Shown here in pieces: positions 53,208-62,259 of a stretch of 64,000 nt of DNA. The stretch spans positions 186,001-250,000 of the forward strand of contig MVIG01000008.1 of NCBI GenBank assembly GCA_002086835.1, written 5' to 3'. Position 1 is the stretch's first letter. Each line of letters begins with the position of its first letter. Below the pieces are notes generated by a model, which saw nothing but the letters and a program-made list of their open reading frames with translations, was not told the origin of the DNA and searched no databases. Made by a program: the position numbers and the translations under genes. Source of the DNA: Mycolicibacterium porcinum. Lineage in GTDB: Bacteria > Actinomycetota > Actinomycetes > Mycobacteriales > Mycobacteriaceae.

Positions 53208-54854
53208 ATGAAGCGAGCCATTCCGCGCCCTGCCGGCCTCGTCGCCAGGGCAAACCGGTTCCGGGTGATCGCCCGCAGCATCGCCGTACTGCGTGAGTCG
53301 GGACTGTCCGGTGGGGCTGCCGACGGCATCCGCCAGGCCAAGCTGGTCCGCCAGTTCGGCGGCTTCGCGGCCGTCATCGAAAGCGCCGCCACCCGCGACC
53401 CCAACGCCATCGCCATCACCGACGAATGGGGCGACGTGACGTACGCCCAGCTCAACGACCGAGTCAATGCCCTCGCCCGGGCCTGGAACTGCCGGGGAAT
53501 CGGAGCGGGATCGGTCATCGCGGCGCTGTGCCGCGATCATCGCGGACTCGTGACCATCCTGGCCGCGGCCGGCAAGGTCGGGGCGCAACTGCTGCTGATG
53601 AACACCGGCTTCGCCAAGCCGCAGCTGGCCGATGTCGCGGCCCGCGAGAAGGTGAACGTGCTGATCCACGACGAGGAGTTCACCGACCTGGTCGGCGCCA
53701 TCGATCCGGGCGTGCGGCGCTTCCTGGCGTGGACCGACGAGCGCTCGACCACCGACGTCGAGGGCTCGCTGGAGGGCCTGATCGCCGCCACCTCACCGGC
53801 CCCGGTGGCCGCGCCGGCCAAGCCCGGCGGCATGACCCTGCTGACCAGTGGCACCACCGGCACGCCCAAGGGTGCCCCGCGCGGCAAGACCTCTCCCCTG
53901 TTCTCGGCGCAGCTGCTGGACCGGGTGCCGCGCCGCCGCGGGCAGACCTGCATGCTGGCCGCACCGATGTTCCACGGCACCGGCCTCGGCCAGGCGGTGC
54001 TGTCGCTGGCCCTGGGCAACCGCCTGGTGCTGCGCCGCAAGTTCAACCCCGAGGAGACCCTGCGCGCGGTCCAGAACCACGGCTGCGACGTGCTCGTCGT
54101 CGTCCCCACGATGCTGCAGCGAATACTGGCCCTGCCCAAGGAAGTTCGCGAGAAGTACGACACCGCATCGCTCAAGATCATCTTCGTCTCCGGTTCGGCC
54201 ATGCCACCCGACCTGGTCAAGCGCACCCTCGCCGAGTTCGGCCCGGTGCTCTACAACCTCTACGGCTCAACCGAACTCGCGGTCATGACGGTCGCCATGC
54301 CCGAGGACCTGCAGCACGATCCGCGCACCGCGGGCCGCGCCCCGGTCGGATGCGCGGTGCGCCTGTACGACGATGCGGGCAGGGAGATCACCGAACCGGG
54401 CGTGATCGGACGGGTTTTCGCCGGCAGCGACGTGAGCTTCGCCGGTTACACCGACGGCCGCACCAAGGAGTCGATCGACGGATTGCAGAGCAGCGGCGAC
54501 GTCGGTCACTTCGACGACACCGGCAGGCTCTACATCGACGGCCGTGACGACGACATGGTGATCTGCGGTGGCGAGAACGTCTACCCGCTGGAGGTGGAGA
54601 ACCTGATCACCAGCCATCCCGAGGTCGACGAGGTCGCGGTGATCGGCGTCAGCGACGACGATTTCGGTCAACGGCTCAATGCCTACGTGGTCTTGGTCGA
54701 CGGTGCCACCCTGGCCGCCGACGACATCAAGGACTACGTGCGGGCGAACCTGGCCCGATACAAGATCCCCCGCGACGTCGAGTTCCTGTCCGAGCTGCCC
54801 CGAAACGCCACCGGCAAGGTGCTTCGCGGCGAGCTGGCCGGGGGTGTCAAGTGA
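53208..54854 (+). CDS. Acyl-CoA ligase (FadD type)
   Basis: 548-residue ANL-superfamily ligase that activates an acid to its CoA thioester via an acyl-AMP. P-loop-like LLTSGTTGTPKGAPRGK, YNLYGSTELAVM, SSGDVGHFDDTGRLYIDGRDDD and the C-terminal catalytic lysine in PRNATGKVLRGEL are all intact. ATG at 53208 with -10 TACGGT (53195-53200) seven nt upstream, leaderless. The esterase gene overlaps its stop (GTGA), heading a five-step-looking unit with two SDRs. Confidence 0.93.
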   Translation: MKRAIPRPAGLVARANRFRVIARSIAVLRESGLSGGAADGIRQAKLVRQFGGFAAVIESAATRDPNAIAITDEWGDVTYAQLNDRVNALARAWNCRGIGAGSVIAALCRDHRGLVTILAAAGKVGAQLLLMNTGFAKPQLADVAAREKVNVLIHDEEFTDLVGAIDPGVRRFLAWTDERSTTDVEGSLEGLIAATSPAPVAAPAKPGGMTLLTSGTTGTPKGAPRGKTSPLFSAQLLDRVPRRRGQTCMLAAPMFHGTGLGQAVLSLALGNRLVLRRKFNPEETLRAVQNHGCDVLVVVPTMLQRILALPKEVREKYDTASLKIIFVSGSAMPPDLVKRTLAEFGPVLYNLYGSTELAVMTVAMPEDLQHDPRTAGRAPVGCAVRLYDDAGREITEPGVIGRVFAGSDVSFAGYTDGRTKESIDGLQSSGDVGHFDDTGRLYIDGRDDDMVICGGENVYPLEVENLITSHPEVDEVAVIGVSDDDFGQRLNAYVVLVDGATLAADDIKDYVRANLARYKIPRDVEFLSELPRNATGKVLRGELAGGVK

Positions 54855-55816
54855 GCGATTCCGACACCATGAAGCGCGAGGTCGCCGGCCGGATGGGCGA
54901 CGCGTTCGCACCGATCGTCGACGGCGTCCTGGATCCGATCTCAGCGGCGGCCGAGGTTCGGGCCCGGCTCAAGGCCAGCCGCCGGCCGGCCAGGCCCGTA
55001 CCGGTGGGCAACGTCGAGGACCGAACCGTTCCCGGTCCCGCAGGTGAGATTCCGGTACGGATCTACCATCCTCTCGACTCCGCCGACGCCGGCACCGGAT
55101 TACCCGTCCTCGTCTACTTCCACGGCGGCGGGTTCGTGCTGTGCGACCTCGACTCACACGATTCGTGCTGCCGCAGGCTCGCCAACGGCATTGGCGCCAT
55201 TGTGGTTTCGGTCGACTATCGACTGGCGCCCGAACATCCGTATCCCGCCGCGGTCGACGACGCCTTGGCGGCAACCGAATGGGTGGCAGCCCATGCCGGT
55301 GAACTCGGCGGCGACCCGGCCCGGCTCGTGGTCGCGGGCGACAGTGCGGGCGGCAACCTGGCGGCCGTCGTCGCGATGACGGCGCGGGACCGCGGCGGCC
55401 CGACGATCGCGTTCCAGGTGTTGATCTACCCGGTGGTCGACCAGCGCCGCAAATCGTCGCTGTCCAGCCCGCACACCAAGAGTGGCGTGCTGACCGCCGA
55501 GCACATGCAGTGGTTCACCGCGCAGTACCTCGGCGACAGCGGCGCCCAGTCCGAGGTGTCGGCGTCGCCGATTCTCGGTGACATGACCGGACTTCCGGAT
55601 GGGCACGTGCTGACCGGAGCCCTTGATCCGCTGTGCGAGGAGGGCGAGGAATACGCGCGCATGCTCGCCGCGGGCGGCGCGAAAGTCAGCGTCCGGCGCT
55701 ACGACCGCGGATTCCACGGCTTCTTCAACCTCGCCGACCATCTCCCCGCCGCCGCCGAGGCCACCGAAGACGTGTGCGCCGTCGTCCGCGCCGCGCTCAA
55801 CCACCCGAACGACTGA
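54851..55816 (+). CDS. HSL-family alpha/beta-hydrolase esterase
   Basis: 321 residues. Oxyanion motif HGGG (91-94), nucleophile GDSAGG with Ser165, acid in TGALDPLCEEG, histidine in DRGFHGFFNL; complete and probably active. GTG at 54851 overlaps the ligase stop by four nt. In a Baeyer-Villiger pathway an esterase of this sort would open the lactone. The remnant at 43467-43673 is the tail of a related gene. Confidence 0.9.
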   Translation: MSDSDTMKREVAGRMGDAFAPIVDGVLDPISAAAEVRARLKASRRPARPVPVGNVEDRTVPGPAGEIPVRIYHPLDSADAGTGLPVLVYFHGGGFVLCDLDSHDSCCRRLANGIGAIVVSVDYRLAPEHPYPAAVDDALAATEWVAAHAGELGGDPARLVVAGDSAGGNLAAVVAMTARDRGGPTIAFQVLIYPVVDQRRKSSLSSPHTKSGVLTAEHMQWFTAQYLGDSGAQSEVSASPILGDMTGLPDGHVLTGALDPLCEEGEEYARMLAAGGAKVSVRRYDRGFHGFFNLADHLPAAAEATEDVCAVVRAALNHPND

Positions 55817-55848
55817 GACCACACCTGTCACCCACTGAAAGGCAACCC

Positions 55849-56646
55849 ATGAAGCTGAGGAACTCCCGCGCTCTGGTCACCGGCGCGAGCCGCGGCCTGG
55901 GCAAGAGCATCGCCGAGGTGCTGGCCGCACGCGGCGTCGAGGTCGCCGTGGTGGCGCGCGACGCCGAGTCGCTCAACCTGCTCGCCAAGCAACTGAAAGG
56001 CAAGGCCTACCCGACCGACCTGGGTGACCCGGAAGCGGTGGAGGGCCTCATCGATCGCGTCGAGGCCGACGGCCCCATCGACATCGTGATCAACAACGCC
56101 GGCATCGACCACGTCGGCCGGTTCCATCAGGTCGCCCCCGAACAGATTCGCAATCTGCTGCAGGTCAACCTGGCGGCGCCGATGGAGATCTGCCGCCAGG
56201 TGATCCCGCGGATGGTGCAGCGCGGGCGTGGTCACATCGTCAACGTGTCGTCCATGGGCGCCATCTCGCAGGGGCCGGGACTGACCCTGTACGGCACGTC
56301 GAAGGCGGGGCTGAGCCACTTCACCGCGGGAATCCGCGGTGAGCTCCGAGGCAAACCCGTGGGCACCACGCTGGTGCAGATCGGCGAGGTCAAAACCGAC
56401 ATGATCGACCACATCCGGGCTTTCGGCCCGGCCCGGCGCACCATCGAGCGGTCCATCCGGTGGCGGATGATTCCGCGCGAGTCCCTGGAGCCGGTCGACG
56501 TTTCGGTGGCCATCGCCGAGGCCATCGAGCGCAACCGTCGCCATGTCATCCTGCCGCGCAACATCGTTCCGATGGCCAAGTTCACCGAGTTCCCGCGCCG
56601 CATCTCCGAACTCATGCTGACCGGCATCGACCAGGACAACGACTGA
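55849..56646 (+). CDS. Short-chain dehydrogenase/reductase
   Basis: 265 residues. VTGASRGLGKSIAEVL binds the cofactor and VAVVARDAES ends beta-2 with an Arg, favouring NADP(H). NNAGI, NVSSMGA and YGTSK supply the active site. A basic C-terminal stretch (RRTIERSIRWRMIP) may contact membrane, as in lipid-active SDRs. ATG at 55849 with GAAAGGC. The stop overlaps the next SDR start by one base. Confidence 0.87.
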   Translation: MKLRNSRALVTGASRGLGKSIAEVLAARGVEVAVVARDAESLNLLAKQLKGKAYPTDLGDPEAVEGLIDRVEADGPIDIVINNAGIDHVGRFHQVAPEQIRNLLQVNLAAPMEICRQVIPRMVQRGRGHIVNVSSMGAISQGPGLTLYGTSKAGLSHFTAGIRGELRGKPVGTTLVQIGEVKTDMIDHIRAFGPARRTIERSIRWRMIPRESLEPVDVSVAIAEAIERNRRHVILPRNIVPMAKFTEFPRRISELMLTGIDQDND

Positions 56647-57419
56647 TGGCGGGCGTCGACCTGTCCGGCAAGGTCGCGATCCTCACCGGCGCCGCCCGCG
56701 GGCAGGGGGAAGCCGAAGCACGGTTGTTCGCCGCACTCGGCGCCAGGGTGGTGCTGACCGACGTGCTCGTCGAGGAAGGTGAGCGCGTCGCCGCGTCCAT
56801 CGGCCCGGCCGCTCGCTTCGTCCGCCTTGACGTCGGCAGCGAAACCGATTGGCGCACAACGGTCGATACCGCAGTCGCCGAGTTCGGCCGCGTCGACGTA
56901 CTGGTCAACAACGCGGCCATCTGCAAGGTGGTGCCGTTGGCCGAGCAGGATGTCGACGGATTCGAGCAGATGCTGCGGGTCAACCTGATCGGCGCGTTCC
57001 TCGGCATGCAGGCCGTCACGGAACCCATGCGGGCCGCCGGCGGCGGATCGATCGTGAACATCTCGTCGCAGGCCGGCGTGCAGGGCCTGGCCGGTTACAC
57101 CGCGTACGGCGCCTCCAAGTGGGGCCTGCGCGGCATGTCGAAGGTGGCGGCGATCGAGCTGGGCCCGTTGGGTATTCGCGTCAACACCGTGTATCCCGGC
57201 ATGATCGACACGCCGATGATCGCCCACCTCGCGGTGGAACGCGGGCTCGGTGGCCATCCCGGTGCGCCACTCACCCGGGTGGGCACTCCCGAGGAGGTCG
57301 CCGAGGTCGTCGCATTCCTCGCCTCGGACGCGTCGTCGTACATCACCGGTGCGGATCTGACCGTCGACGGCGGCGCCAGTGCCGGCCGGATTCCGGTGAC
57401 GCCGGTCCACACCAACTGA
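56646..57419 (+). CDS. Short-chain dehydrogenase/reductase, paralogue of 45749-46525
   Basis: 257 residues: LTGAARGQGEAEARLF, VVLTDVLVEEG, NNAAI, NISSQAG, YGASK. The C-terminal half (KWGLRGMSKVAAIELGPLGI and VYPGMIDTPM) aligns with the SDR at 45749, so the two are paralogues of one hydroxysteroid-dehydrogenase-like group. TGATG coupling to the SDR before it. Last gene of the fadD-esterase-SDR-SDR unit; convergent with the zinc alcohol dehydrogenase. Confidence 0.88.
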   Translation: MAGVDLSGKVAILTGAARGQGEAEARLFAALGARVVLTDVLVEEGERVAASIGPAARFVRLDVGSETDWRTTVDTAVAEFGRVDVLVNNAAICKVVPLAEQDVDGFEQMLRVNLIGAFLGMQAVTEPMRAAGGGSIVNISSQAGVQGLAGYTAYGASKWGLRGMSKVAAIELGPLGIRVNTVYPGMIDTPMIAHLAVERGLGGHPGAPLTRVGTPEEVAEVVAFLASDASSYITGADLTVDGGASAGRIPVTPVHTN

Positions 57420-57434
57420 TCCGCAGAGCAGGCG

Positions 57435-58499
57435 TCACTGCCCCGGCAGCACCAGGATCTTGACGTGTGCCTCGGGATCACGGAGCGACTCGAACGCGTC
57501 TTCCAGGCCGTCCAGACCGACGCGGCCCGTGATGATCGCCTCGGCGTCGATCTCGCCTGCCGCCAACCGGGCCAGCACCTTCTCGTAGGCCTGTTCGTAG
57601 GGGCCGTGCCCGAAGTTGATCGCGATCTGCCGCATCTGCGCCACCACCGGGATGATGGTCTCCTCGGCGAACGGCGAGGCCACCACCTGGATGCGCGAAC
57701 CCCACGGCAGGGTGTGGGTCAGTGTGTTCAGCGTGCCGACGCGCCCACTGCACTCGTACGCGATCAGCAGGCCCTGCCGATCGGCCCCGGCGGTCTTCCC
57801 ACTGCTTCTCAGTTCGTTGTACCGGGCGATCGGATCCTGCTCGTTGGGGTCGACGACGATGTCGGCTCCCATCTTGGCGGCGAGCTCACGACGTTTGGGT
57901 GACGGTTCCGACGCGATCACGGTGTGCGCGCCCGCCGCTTTCGCTGCCAGGATCGTGCCCAGACCGATCGATCCGCAGCCGATCACCAGGGCGGTGTCCG
58001 CAGGCGTCAGGCCGGACTGCTGCATGTGCATCTCGCCCACGTGCAGCGGCTCGGCCAGGGCGGCGTGCTCCAGCGACAGACCGTCAGGCACGTGCCGGAC
58101 CCAGAAGGCGTCGACGACGATGAATTCGCCGAAGGCCCCGTGGTATTGGTTCGAGTAGCCGATGATCGTCGGCAGCCCGGTGCCTTGCTCGGTGGTGATG
58201 CCGAGCCCGGTGACTCGGTCGCCTTCAGCGAAATCCGTTACTCCCGGACCGGTTTCGATGACGATGCCGGCCCACTCATGACCCAGTACGACCGGGCGGG
58301 TGGCATCGAACACCGCGAACGGATAGCCCGCACCAGCGGCCACCTCGACGAACCGGCACGGATCCTTCGACATGCTCAGGTCGCTGCCGCAGATGCCGCA
58401 CGCGGCCACCTTGATGCGCAGCTGACCGGGCCCGGTGGCGGGCGGTTCGCTGACATCGGCCACGGTGAACCGACCGTCGAGGTACTCGGCGGCGCGCAT
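57435..58499 (-). CDS. Zinc-dependent medium-chain alcohol dehydrogenase
   Basis: 354 residues. Catalytic zinc ligands in ACGICGSD and GHEWAG; cofactor motif VIGCGSIGLGTILAAKAAGA, with SEPSPKRRELA after it. The four-cysteine structural zinc lobe of classical ADH was not seen. The ATG at 58499 shares one base with the stop of the LLM gene, so the two form one operon read from the TetR-type operator. Probably oxidises an alcohol formed by, or feeding, the monooxygenases. Confidence 0.88.
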   Translation of the reverse strand: MRAAEYLDGRFTVADVSEPPATGPGQLRIKVAACGICGSDLSMSKDPCRFVEVAAGAGYPFAVFDATRPVVLGHEWAGIVIETGPGVTDFAEGDRVTGLGITTEQGTGLPTIIGYSNQYHGAFGEFIVVDAFWVRHVPDGLSLEHAALAEPLHVGEMHMQQSGLTPADTALVIGCGSIGLGTILAAKAAGAHTVIASEPSPKRRELAAKMGADIVVDPNEQDPIARYNELRSSGKTAGADRQGLLIAYECSGRVGTLNTLTHTLPWGSRIQVVASPFAEETIIPVVAQMRQIAINFGHGPYEQAYEKVLARLAAGEIDAEAIITGRVGLDGLEDAFESLRDPEAHVKILVLPGQ

Positions 58500-59695
58500 C
58501 ACGCCCCCTGTCCGGCGAGCTGCTCGGCAGGCTGGCCGTAATAGTCGGTGTGCGCCTTGGTGATTGCGCCGATGAGCCCGCCGAGCAGGTACTGGCTGTT
58601 GTCCTCTGCGAACTGCAGGCTGGCCTGCCGGCCCACGTTGCGCTTCTTGAAGTGCGGGATGACCTCGGAGGCGAACAGCTCGTAGCTGCGCTTGGTGTCC
58701 TCCCAGCCGGCCATGTCGACATGCAAGATCAGCAGGGTGCCGAATCCGCCGGTCTTCTCGATGAGCCGCTGGATCTGCGCGATCGCGTCGTCGGGGGTGC
58801 CGATGATGACCTGACCGAACTCGCCCAGGTTGTCGGTGCGCCACTGGTTGATGATGCCCTCGGGGGTCTGCGCCCAGTCGGGCTTGATGCCCTGTTGCCG
58901 GTTGACGTATTCGGCGATGGCATGGATCCGGCGGCTGACGGCGCGCTCGGCCTCGGCCCGGGTCTCGGCGAGGAACATCGGGTTGACCAGGCGCCAGGTG
59001 GAACGGTCGGCCTGATGCCCGTGCTCGGCCGAAACCTTCTCGTAGACACCCCAGTTGCGGTCGAGGACGTCGAATCCGGTCGGCGAACTGGCCGCCAGTG
59101 ACAGTAGGGACAGTCCGTGCGTGCCGGCGAGCACCGACCCGTTCGGGGAGATGGTCGACGCGGTCGCCACCTCGATGCCCGCCGGATCGTAGGTGGGCAA
59201 CTGGGCGCGGGCATCGCGCAGGGTGAACCAGTCGGTCTCCATGTCGACGACCTCGCCGCGCAGCAGGCGAAGTACCGCCTCCAGCGCTTCGCCCTGCATC
59301 CGGCGCTGGTCGACGGGGTTGATCCCCATCATGTGCGCATCCAGCGGGATCTTGCCCGGGCCGGTGCCCACAATCAGCCGGCCGCGCGTCTGCAGGTCGA
59401 GTTGGGTGATGCGGTCCGCGGTGATCAGTGGGTGGTGGTAGGGCAATGACATCACGCCTGTGCCGAACCGGATGCGCTCGGTGCGCTCGGCCGCCGCGGC
59501 GATGAACATGTCCGGCGCAGGGACGATTTCGGACCCGGTGGAGTGGTGCTCACCCATCCACGCCTCGTCGAATCCGAGATGGTCGAGGTGCTCCATCAGG
59601 TCGATGTCGCGCCGCAGCTGCAGTGCCGGGTCGGCGTTGAGGGGGTGATAGGGCGCCAGGAACGCCCCGAACTTGATCGAACTCGAATTCCACAT
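58499..59695 (-). CDS. LLM-class flavin monooxygenase resembling limonene 1,2-monooxygenase
   Basis: 398 residues, luciferase-like TIM barrel: FGAFLAPYHPLNADPALQL, GFDEAWMGEHHSTGSEIVP, RIRFGTGVMSLPYHHPLITADR and VIIGTPDDAIAQIQRLIE. The opening and overall length resemble rhodococcal limonene monooxygenase (LimB) rather than F420-reductases. ATG at 59695 with -10 TAGCGT (59703-59708) seven nt upstream, leaderless; candidate TetR sites sit at -18 to -44. First gene of the LLM-ADH operon. The substrate is inferred, not shown. Confidence 0.82.
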   Translation of the reverse strand: MWNSSSIKFGAFLAPYHPLNADPALQLRRDIDLMEHLDHLGFDEAWMGEHHSTGSEIVPAPDMFIAAAAERTERIRFGTGVMSLPYHHPLITADRITQLDLQTRGRLIVGTGPGKIPLDAHMMGINPVDQRRMQGEALEAVLRLLRGEVVDMETDWFTLRDARAQLPTYDPAGIEVATASTISPNGSVLAGTHGLSLLSLAASSPTGFDVLDRNWGVYEKVSAEHGHQADRSTWRLVNPMFLAETRAEAERAVSRRIHAIAEYVNRQQGIKPDWAQTPEGIINQWRTDNLGEFGQVIIGTPDDAIAQIQRLIEKTGGFGTLLILHVDMAGWEDTKRSYELFASEVIPHFKKRNVGRQASLQFAEDNSQYLLGGLIGAITKAHTDYYGQPAEQLAGQGA

Positions 59696-59712
59696 GCCCG
59701 GGACGCTATCTG

Positions 59713-59739
59713 GATCGAATGATTGGATCAAGTGATCCA
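59713..59739. promoter_or_regulatory. TetR operator candidates before the LLM gene
   Basis: GATCGAATGATTGGATC (59713-59729) is a palindrome at 14 of 17 positions, GATCnAATnATTnGATC. TGGATCA-AG-TGATCCA (59724-59739) is perfect over 7-bp arms and overlaps it. Together they cover the -18 to -44 region of the LLM promoter, 44 nt from the end of the tetR gene. Confidence 0.6.
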
Positions 59740-59782
59740 TAAATTTCGCCGTAGAAAGCTCCCGTCGGACAGGACGGATCGG

Positions 59783-60421
59783 TCAGGAACCGAGCAGGCG
59801 ATCGACCCCGCCGACGACGAAACACACCAGGTCGTCGTAGAAGTCGCGCAGCTCGGTCTCGTCGAGCCGGCTGCCGTTGCGGCGCCACTCGTCGGCCCGG
59901 CTCAGCGCCTGGATGAAATTCATGATCGAGATGGCCCAGCGCAGTTCCAGACGCGCCGGGTCTGAGTCGGGAAAGGCCCTCTGCACCTGGGTGAACAACT
60001 CGTCGGGCAGGTGCTGCTCGGTGTCCAGCAGCACCGGATTGTTCTCCTGCGAGATCTGCGCGATGATCTTGATCCAGCGCATGCCCCGGACCCGGTGGCG
60101 CAGCAGCAGTTTCAGATACGGCTCGGTGACCGCACGGACGAGAGCGTCGGCGCCCGGCGCGACCGGATCGGCCGCGAGCACCGCCACGTTGGCCGCGATC
60201 TCGTCGCGCACCGGCGCACCGATGTCGGTGAGCACCGCCCGCAGCAGCTCATCTTTGGATCCGAAGTGATAGTGCACCGAGGCGGCGCCGAGGCCCGCGG
60301 CGGCATTGACCGCCCGCACCGACACCGCATCCACCCCTTGGGCGGCGAACAGGCGCTCGGCAGCCTTCACCAGGCGCAGCCGGGTGGCCGCGCCCTGCCG
60401 ATTCTGGGCTGCGCCGTACAC
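59783..60421 (-). CDS. TetR-family transcriptional regulator
   Basis: 212 residues. HTH at about 15-60 (RLVKAAERLFAAQGVDAVSV, GLGAASVHYHFGSKDELLRA), then a helical ligand domain with a C-terminal TetR_C-like part (ELRWAISIMNFIQALSRADEW). GTG at 60421. It sits directly upstream of the LLM-ADH operon on the same strand, with overlapping palindromes between. Probably represses that operon until its inducer binds. Right edge of the catabolic island. Confidence 0.9.
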   Translation of the reverse strand: MYGAAQNRQGAATRLRLVKAAERLFAAQGVDAVSVRAVNAAAGLGAASVHYHFGSKDELLRAVLTDIGAPVRDEIAANVAVLAADPVAPGADALVRAVTEPYLKLLLRHRVRGMRWIKIIAQISQENNPVLLDTEQHLPDELFTQVQRAFPDSDPARLELRWAISIMNFIQALSRADEWRRNGSRLDETELRDFYDDLVCFVVGGVDRLLGS

Positions 60422-60464
60422 CTGACGAGCATGTCACGCGCCGCGTCGGCTGCTGAGCTGCGCT

Positions 60465-60839
60465 CTACCCCGACGGCGTGTCGCCGACCAGCGGCGCGAA
60501 CCGGCCCTGATCGTCCGGGGTGTACGCCGTGGTGCTCATCACAGCGCCGACCGGCAGTGGACCGTAGAGATGCGGGAACAGCATCGCCTCGGGGTCCGTT
60601 GGAACTCCCGGCTCCCAGCGCACCGGATCGGTCAGCTTCTCCGGATCGATGTGCAGCAGCACCAGGTCGCCACGCCCGGAGTAGAGCCGGTTCGCCGGCA
60701 GGTGCACCTGTTCGGGAGCCGAGAGGTGGACGAAGCCCTGCGTACCCAGCGAGTCGGGACGATGTTCACCGCCGCGCTGGGCCGCCTGCCACTCCTCGAT
60801 GCTGCACAGGTGAACCAGGACACGCGGGGATGGATGCAT
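60465..60839 (-). CDS. DUF952 family protein
   Basis: 124 residues from the ATG at 60839 (a GTG at 60884 would add fifteen). Begins VLVHLCSIEEWQAAQ and continues GFVHLSAPEQVHLPANRLYSGR, the typical DUF952 pattern with two histidines and a glutamate that suggest a small ligand or ADP-ribosyl-like fold. Function is unknown. Starts the block that is again syntenic with the sigB neighbourhood. Confidence 0.75.
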   Translation of the reverse strand: MHPSPRVLVHLCSIEEWQAAQRGGEHRPDSLGTQGFVHLSAPEQVHLPANRLYSGRGDLVLLHIDPEKLTDPVRWEPGVPTDPEAMLFPHLYGPLPVGAVMSTTAYTPDDQGRFAPLVGDTPSG

Positions 60840-60905
60840 ACCGTCAGCTTGCCGGGCCAGCAACACGGGGGCCAAGTGAGACACGACACACCGGTGAACC
60901 CTTGG

Positions 60906-60931
60906 GGAACAAGGCCGGAATCCAAAACGTC
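60906..60931 (+). promoter_or_regulatory. SigE/SigH-like promoter candidate
   Basis: GGAAC (60906-60910), 17-nt spacer, CGTC (60928-60931), upstream of the small zinc-protein gene at 60999. Similar to the sigB promoter (GGAAC-N17-CGTT), but the -10 is one base off and SigA-like sequences also occur nearby. Weak. Confidence 0.3.
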
Positions 60932-60998
60932 TGACAGAGTAGACATACGCAATCGAGGCGCCTTTGCCGAGATGCGCAGAGCAGAAGACGGAGGAGCC

Positions 60999-61190
60999 AT
61001 GAACGCAACTCTGACAAGCCCGGAGCTAACCAGAGCCGATCGCTGCGATCGTTGCGGTGCGGCCGCACGCGTACGCGCGAAGCTGCCCTCAGGAGCCGAG
61101 TTGCTCTTCTGCCAGCACCACGCCAATGAGCACGAAGCCAAGCTGGTCGAGCTGGCCGCTGTGCTGGAGACCAGCACGGCAGACGCCTGA
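60999..61190 (+). CDS. Small zinc-ribbon-like protein (DUF7455)
   Basis: 63 residues, highly conserved-looking: CDRCGAAARVRAKLPSGAEL followed by FCQHHANEHE. The C-x2-C and C-x-H arrangement suggests a zinc site. ATG at 60999 with GGAGGA. Found upstream of the YihY and sigB genes in mycobacteria; function unknown. The product is short and basic in its first half. Confidence 0.75.
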   Translation: MNATLTSPELTRADRCDRCGAAARVRAKLPSGAELLFCQHHANEHEAKLVELAAVLETSTADA

Positions 61191-61254
61191 TCGCCAACCT
61201 CCGACACCACCCGCCTGGGCAGGAGCACGTTTCGTCAGTAATGCTTGACTGGTC

Positions 61255-62259
61255 ATGACTGGCCAGCCGCTTCCAGTACCACCATCACGCCACCACATCT
61301 GGCACATCACTCGACGCACATTGTCGAAGAGCTGGGACGACTCCATCTTCTCGGAGTCGGCGCAGGCGGCGTTCTGGTGCGCGTTGTCATTACCTCCGCT
61401 GCTTCTGGGGATGCTCGGCAGCCTGGCCTACATCGCACCGTTGTTCGGGCCGGACACCCTGCCGACGATCCAGGATCAGCTGATCAACGCGGCGAACAGC
61501 TTCTTCTCCCCCAACGTCGTCAACGAGATCATCGAACCGACGATCCGCGACATCGTCAGGGGCGCCCGCGGCGAGGTGGTGTCGGTGGGTTTCGTGATCT
61601 CGCTGTGGGCCGGGTCGTCGGCGGTGTCGGCATTCGTGGACTCGATCGTGGAGGCCCACGATCAGACGCCGCTGCGACATCCGGTGCGGCAGCGTTTCTA
61701 CGCGCTGGGTCTGTACGTGATCATGCTGGTCTCGGCGATCGGATTGGCGCCGCTGCTGGCGCTCGGGCCGCGGGCCGTCTCCGAACACATCCCGGACAGC
61801 TGGGACAACGTGCTGCGCTACGGCTATTACCCGGCGCTGTTCCTGGCGGTGTTCGTCGGCGTGACCATCCTCTACCGGGTCTCGTTGCCCGCGCCGATCC
61901 CGACGCACCGCCTCGTGCTGGGCGCGGTACTGGCCACCGTGGTGTTCCTGGTCGCCACGTTCGGGTTGCGGATCTACCTGACCTGGATCACCAGCACCGG
62001 CTACACCTACGGTGCACTGGCCACACCGATCGCGTTCCTACTGTTCGCGTTCTTCCTGGGGTTCGCCATCATGCTGGGCGCCGAACTCAACGCGGCCATC
62101 CAAGAGGAGTGGCCCGCGGCGGACACCCACGCCAGGAGACTGCGGGAATGGCTGGAGGACAAAGCCCTCAACGGCGGTCTCAACGGAGGGGCCCAGGCAC
62201 CGGCCGAATCCCGTGTGCCCGAGCCCGCCGAACCGCCGGTACCGCCGCCTACTTCTTGA
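61255..62259 (+). CDS. YihY/BrkB-family membrane protein (Rv2707 orthologue)
   Basis: 334 residues with about six helices (LPPLLLGMLGSLAYIAPLF, VGFVISLWAGSSAVSAF, LGLYVIMLVSAIGLAPLLAL and three more). Soluble N-terminus and a proline-rich C-terminal tail. The family was once called ribonuclease BN in error; its real role is unknown. ATG at 61255. The 3' end overlaps the convergent DUF3039 gene by eleven nt, the same arrangement as Rv2707-Rv2708c. Confidence 0.87.
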   Translation: MTGQPLPVPPSRHHIWHITRRTLSKSWDDSIFSESAQAAFWCALSLPPLLLGMLGSLAYIAPLFGPDTLPTIQDQLINAANSFFSPNVVNEIIEPTIRDIVRGARGEVVSVGFVISLWAGSSAVSAFVDSIVEAHDQTPLRHPVRQRFYALGLYVIMLVSAIGLAPLLALGPRAVSEHIPDSWDNVLRYGYYPALFLAVFVGVTILYRVSLPAPIPTHRLVLGAVLATVVFLVATFGLRIYLTWITSTGYTYGALATPIAFLLFAFFLGFAIMLGAELNAAIQEEWPAADTHARRLREWLEDKALNGGLNGGAQAPAESRVPEPAEPPVPPPTS

